Source of the DNA: Diphasiastrum complanatum
Taxonomy: Eukaryota; Streptophyta; Lycopodiopsida; Lycopodiales; Lycopodiaceae
Length of the DNA stretch: 64,000 nt
Direction of reading: 5' to 3'
Assembly (NCBI GenBank): GCA_029204225.1
Contig: CM055096.1
Coordinates: forward strand, 29,959,495 to 30,023,494
In this document: positions 61,549 to 64,000 of the stretch, one piece after another
How positions within the stretch are numbered: the first letter of the stretch is position 1
How the letters are laid out: each line of letters starts with the position of its first letter
Notes under the pieces: model-generated
The model's database searches: none
Told to the model about the DNA's origin: nothing
What the model saw: the letters and a program-made list of their open reading frames with translations, nothing else
Made by a program: the position numbers and the translations under genes

Positions 61549-61665
61549 TTCTGGAACATTTGAGGTCACGAAGGTCTCAAAGATTCTAGAACATTCGATG
61601 TCACGAATGTCCCAAAGATTCTGGAACATTCCAGGCCACAAAGGTCCCAAAATCCTGGAACATTC
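61549..61665 (+). promoter_or_regulatory. Tandem heat-shock-element-like array
   Basis: Four units of a ~35-bp repeat each carry a TTCnnGAAnnTTC-type site: 61549-61561 (last box TTT), 61584-61596 (perfect), 61619-61631 (perfect), 61653-61665 (first box TCC). The repeat also carries CACGAAGGTCCC. A further perfect site is at 62188-62200 and a partial one at 62223-62235. Matches the plant heat-shock-factor consensus; function is inferred only. Confidence 0.55.
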
Positions 61666-61920
61666 GAGACTCCTTTGAATTTGTTTCCAAAAACAAAATG
61701 TTCCGATTTATTATGTATCTTAATATGTTTAGGACCGTTTCGGACCGCATTACGATCCTAATGTGGTCAATTTGGTCCATTTACGGTCTCAAACGAATTA
61801 GGACCTCAAGTCTGTTTCAGACCTCAATCCTAATGTTGGTGGGTCTATATTGAAGCAGACATCTCCACAACATGTACCACTAGTTTGCTCAAACAAAATT
61901 TAAATTTAAGCTCATCTAAA

Positions 61921-61983
61921 CAAAATTTTACTCAATTGTTATCAACTCATAACAAAATTTTACTCAATTGTTATCAACTCATA
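61921..61983 (+). repeat. 31-32-bp tandem duplication
   Basis: Two copies of a unit containing CAAAATTTTACTCAATTG and TTATCAACTCATAA stand head to tail, the second overlapping the right arm of the inverted repeat. Confidence 0.9.
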
Positions 61984-62043
61984 AAAGACACTAACATTCG
62001 GTCCCAAAGAACACTTTGCAAGTCTTCATGAACATTAATAAAG

Positions 62044-62044
<1 letters not shown>
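61970..62044 (-). repeat. Inverted repeat, right arm
   Basis: See left arm at 60694-60768. The outer end reads ACATTAATAAAGAA and joins (TC)n. Confidence 0.9.

Positions 62045-62137
<93 letters not shown>
62045..62137 (+). repeat. (TC)n microsatellite, ~93 bp
   Basis: About 46 TC/CT units following the AATAAAGAA end of the right arm. Confidence 0.97.
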
Positions 62138-62140
<3 letters not shown>

Positions 62141-62279
62141 CTAAAATAAGAAGACCCCCATATTCAAGGTCGCAAAGGTCCCAAAGATTCTAGAACATTC
62201 GAGTTCACGAAGGTCCCGAAGATTCTGGAAAGGTCGAGGTTGTGAAGGTTGCACTGATCTGAATTTTTCCGAACAAAAA

Positions 62280-62985
62280 AATGTTCAGATGTGTCTCCAT
62301 CTGCCGCTGCGAGTGAAGACCCATTAGGAAAATAAAAGAATCTTAGAGATTGCGAAGGTCCCGAAGATTTGAACGTTTTTCCAAAACAAAAATGTTCTGA
62401 TGGGTCTCCACCTGCCACCACCCGCCGCCGCGGGTGGAGACCCATTAGGAATATGTGCTCTGATGCGTCTCCACCCATCAAAAAAAGAAATATAAAAAAG
62501 AGGTCTGATGGGTCTATAAACGACATGTGTCAATACCAGTATCAAGTTATCCCATAAGCGATTTGTTTTCCTCTACTCCCCAAATCCCTTATAAGTAAAT
62601 GTGGTCTCCACCATAGATTTACGTGATTTCAATTAGCTTCTTGATTTCTATTGCAATCTACAATTTTGTGAGCGAATTGCGATTTTCAATCACCTTCAAT
62701 TATCAGCACTCTCTTTGTCCTCACGTTAAATATGGTAAAGTTTACTTTAAGTTGTCAGAGTTTTGAATCTTTGATACATGCGAAAAAAAACATTTCATTA
62801 AAAAGTCTGATGGGTCTCCACCCGCTGCGGCGAGTGGAAACCCATCAAAGTGTTCTGATGAAAAAAGTCTGATAGGGCGGGTGGAGACCCATCGGGAAAA
62901 TATAAAAACAAAAAGTGTTCTGATGGGATTCCACTTGTCGCGGACCCATCCGAAAAACATAAAAAAAAAAAATGTCTGATGGTTA
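62280..62985. repeat. Family of small hairpins with GATGGGTCTCCACC
   Basis: At least five units have TCTGATGGGTCTCCACC(C/T)G, a short GC-rich loop, and CGGGTGGAGACCCAT or variants, followed by an A-rich tail GGAAAATATAAAA. Clearest examples: 62399-62448, 62803-62848, 62873-62905. Confidence 0.7.
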
Positions 62986-63024
62986 TTTATTATGTATTTT
63001 AATATTTCATTATATTTTGTGCAG

Positions 63025-64000
63025 GCTTTTTATGCTGCTGAAGAAACCATCGTCAAGCATGTTGGAAGTGCCACATACTTGACTAGAGCATGGAAAATAG
63101 TGCAGAAGTTCAGTAATAACGGGCCTTTTGTGAAAGCGTTCATCGTTGTCTCTAAGGTTTCTATGGGTGAGCTTAACTTCTCAAAAGATGAAGTCGAGAC
63201 TTTGGGTGTTATTCATGGAATATGGATGGCAGCCAACATTGGTTGATAGTATCAAGTTTATGACCCGTGGTGTAGATGGATCTGAGCGCCACGTTGTTTT
63301 GTGTTACGAGGACATTGCTCATTTCATCGAGGCACCACCAACTCACAATGTAGAAGGCAATCTTTAAACTTTAGAGGTCAATTGGGTGTAGGAATTATTG
63401 TTCTTGCGAGTTTGCATGCTATGTTAAGAAGCATTGAGAACATAGAGACAAGACATGATGAGACAATGGAAGAGCATGAAGGAGATGCAATGATGGAAAA
63501 TGGAATTATTGATGAAAAAATTATATCAGAATGTATTGCAAATAGCTTCACAAGCAGCTTCCCAAACGACATTGCCTGAGGATATAGCACACCTTGACCA
63601 AGAGGATACATCCCTCCCAGCAAGTGTTGCGGGACATGAAATAGTACTTTATGTTCTTGTTGTGTCTCAAAGACAAGGCGAAACAACTAGCAGAGCAAGG
63701 GGAGGAAGGGGATCAAGAGGGAAAAGGTTCAAAAGACTTGGACGGTGAGCAACTATTGCTTCTTCAGGAAGCAAGGATGAAATGGAGCATGTCTGTAAGT
63801 CATCAAAGTTGATCGGACGCGCAGGAAAAAATTCCATGGAGCCAAGAATTGATTTTTCTAACTTGCAGTGTGGCAATTACGAGGATGTTGTGTCCTTTGG
63901 AAAAGAAGACGAGATCAAAGAGTTCAAAGAAGACACCAATGTCAATCTTGATTCTTACTCTGTTGACAATGTTGCTATGTATGGCGAAGAAGTTTGTATA
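63025..64000 (+). CDS. Unidentified plus-strand coding segment, runs off the window
   Basis: A TTTTGTGCAG acceptor-like site (63015-63024) opens a frame with AFYAAEETIVKHVGSATYL and WKIVQKFSNNGPFVKAF, to a stop at 63244. Coding continues in the next frame (DSIKFMTRGVDGSERHVVL) and then in others, including an Arg-rich SRARGGRGSRGKRFKRLGR (about 63.69-63.74 kb, then TGA) and an acidic open end from 63749 to the edge. It may be a gene with unresolved introns or a decayed one. I recognise no family. Confidence 0.35.

Overview
This is nuclear DNA of a land plant with a large, repeat-rich genome. The evidence is one plant protein-kinase gene with many GT-AG introns, plant-type CACTA and hAT transposons, Copia and Gypsy LTR retrotransposons with a tRNA-Met-type primer site, LINEs, and very long (GA)n/(TC)n tracts. 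I cannot fix the lineage. Gene sparsity (one clear host gene in 64 kb) and a 16-kb intron would suit a fern, another non-seed vascular plant or a gymnosperm.

Layout, left to right. 1-3.24 kb: decayed CACTA (En/Spm) transposase, minus strand, cut by the window edge. 3.49-4.34 kb: lone LTR holding a 354-bp insertion with a tRNA-like sequence. 6.65-12.58 kb: Copia element, minus strand, with both LTRs, PBS, PPT and a candidate 5-bp target duplication. 12.6-14.3 kb: two strong foldbacks upstream of the host gene.

14.30-37.87 kb: the one clear host gene, a plant MUT9-like/EL1-like casein-kinase-1-type kinase (MLK/PPK/Hd16 family). I resolve 17 exons and 705 codons. The kinase half lies at 14.3-17.4 kb and the C-terminal half at 33.5-37.9 kb. 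Between them is a 16.1-kb intron filled with three LINE copies (18.3-27.8 kb), a GC-rich foldback, a hAT element (27.9-30.9 kb) and other remnants. The coding frame appears to survive.

38.5-39.3 kb: short satellites and a hairpin. 39.3-47.5 kb: Copia relics, AT-rich DNA and an LTR. 47.5-52.0 and 55.8-60.5 kb: two related Gypsy copies, minus strand, each with an extra ORF downstream of integrase. 54.9 kb: a 52-codon ORF that starts like the histone H3 tail and ends near an AT-hook motif. 60.5-62.2 kb: inverted arms, GA/TC tracts and a tandem array of heat-shock-element-like sites. 62.3-63.0 kb: a family of small hairpins. 63.0-64.0 kb: an unidentified plus-strand coding segment that runs off the window.

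Most notable signals: (1) the LINE ORF2 ends in a canonical PCNA-interacting (PIP-box) sequence kept in two separately decayed copies; (2) the H3-tail/AT-hook mini-ORF; (3) the heat-shock-element array; (4) LINE 3' ends that pass from AATAAA straight into (TC)n, linking these elements to the microsatellites.
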